Shown here piece after piece: positions 23,905 to 24,019 of a stretch of 24,019 nucleotides of DNA. A program made the position numbers and the translations under genes. Each line of letters opens with the position of its first letter. The stretch's first letter is position 1. The stretch lies in the NCBI GenBank assembly GCA_013362835.1, contig JABFVJ010000372.1, positions 1 to 24,019 of the forward strand. The letters run 5' to 3'. Source of the DNA: Nonomuraea sp. (GTDB taxonomy: Bacteria > Actinomycetota > Actinomycetes > Streptosporangiales > Streptosporangiaceae). Under the pieces are notes generated by a model. It worked only from the letters and a program-made list of their open reading frames with translations, searched no databases and had not been told where the DNA came from.

Positions 23905-24019
23905 TCAGCCCATGTGGACCGGCGCGCCCTCGGACTTCCTGCCGGCCTTGACGAACATCGTCAGCGCGGCGGTCAGCACGGCGACACCCGTGCTGACGAG
24001 GAAGGCGAGGTGCATGCCG
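23905..24019 (-). CDS. C-terminal end of a membrane protein, probably an MFS transporter (5' end outside window)
   Basis: A minus-strand frame enters from the right edge and ends at 23905. The visible 37 complete codons encode one hydrophobic helix (GMHLAFLVSTGVAVLTAALT), then a basic tail (VKAGRKSEGAPVHMG). The pattern of last helix plus short basic tail fits an MFS drug exporter, but other polytopic proteins are possible. It is convergent with the GH5 gene and shares its terminator. Confidence 0.6.
   Translation of the reverse strand, partial: GMHLAFLVSTGVAVLTAALTMFVKAGRKSEGAPVHMG

Overview
The window is very GC-rich. Its coding sequences have strong third-position GC, several GTG starts and frequent ATGA/GTGA start-stop overlaps. 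Gene content and order point to a high-GC actinobacterium, most likely of the Streptosporangiaceae type (Nonomuraea-like); that placement is inference, because no rRNA or other phylogenetic marker is present. I see no tRNA, rRNA, CRISPR array, transposase or integrase, and no intergenic stretch longer than about 300 bases once the left-edge gene is recognised.

Layout: (i) 1-1401 minus, the N-terminal 467 codons of a large low-complexity Gly/Pro-rich protein with a 7-residue repeat, running off the left edge. (ii) 1471-4413 minus, rph, rdgB and a membrane-anchored molybdopterin oxidoreductase. (iii) 4482-5720 plus, an MFS exporter wedged between rph and an MBL-fold hydrolase. (iv) 5705-8155 minus, an acyl-CoA thioesterase-like protein, murI and the MBL hydrolase. 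(v) 8293-10537 plus, a PRC-barrel protein and a DUF3352 membrane protein with a Gln-rich cytosolic tail, closed by a perfect 19-bp terminator hairpin. (vi) 10588-13220 minus, clpS, DUF2017, mec, a 23-codon leader-like ORF, cysO and cysM. (vii) 13267-15218 plus, pncB and pncA for NAD salvage. (viii) 15381-18172, a small membrane protein, a STAS protein and an SF2 helicase. (ix) 18297-22418 minus, a secreted-domain membrane protein, an MFS transporter, a secreted M43-like metalloprotease, DUF3039 and a small membrane protein. (x) 22454-23860 plus, a secreted GH5 endoglycosylceramidase-like enzyme, then a terminator and the tail of a further membrane protein.

The backbone pncB / clpS-DUF2017-mec-cysO-cysM / murI-MBL-rph-rdgB matches, from memory, the Mycobacterium tuberculosis order Rv1330c to Rv1341, with extra genes inserted here. 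Mec, CysO and CysM form the protein-thiocarboxylate route to cysteine: CysO carries sulfur as a C-terminal thiocarboxylate, CysM joins it to an activated serine, and Mec releases cysteine. The most interesting signal is between mec and cysO: a short ORF coupled to the mec stop, ending ...YDCR, followed at once by two mutually exclusive hairpins and a third stable hairpin ahead of the cysO ribosome-binding site. This looks like a cysteine-responsive leader inside the operon. Perfect or near-perfect palindromes in three promoter regions suggest local repressors not encoded in the window.
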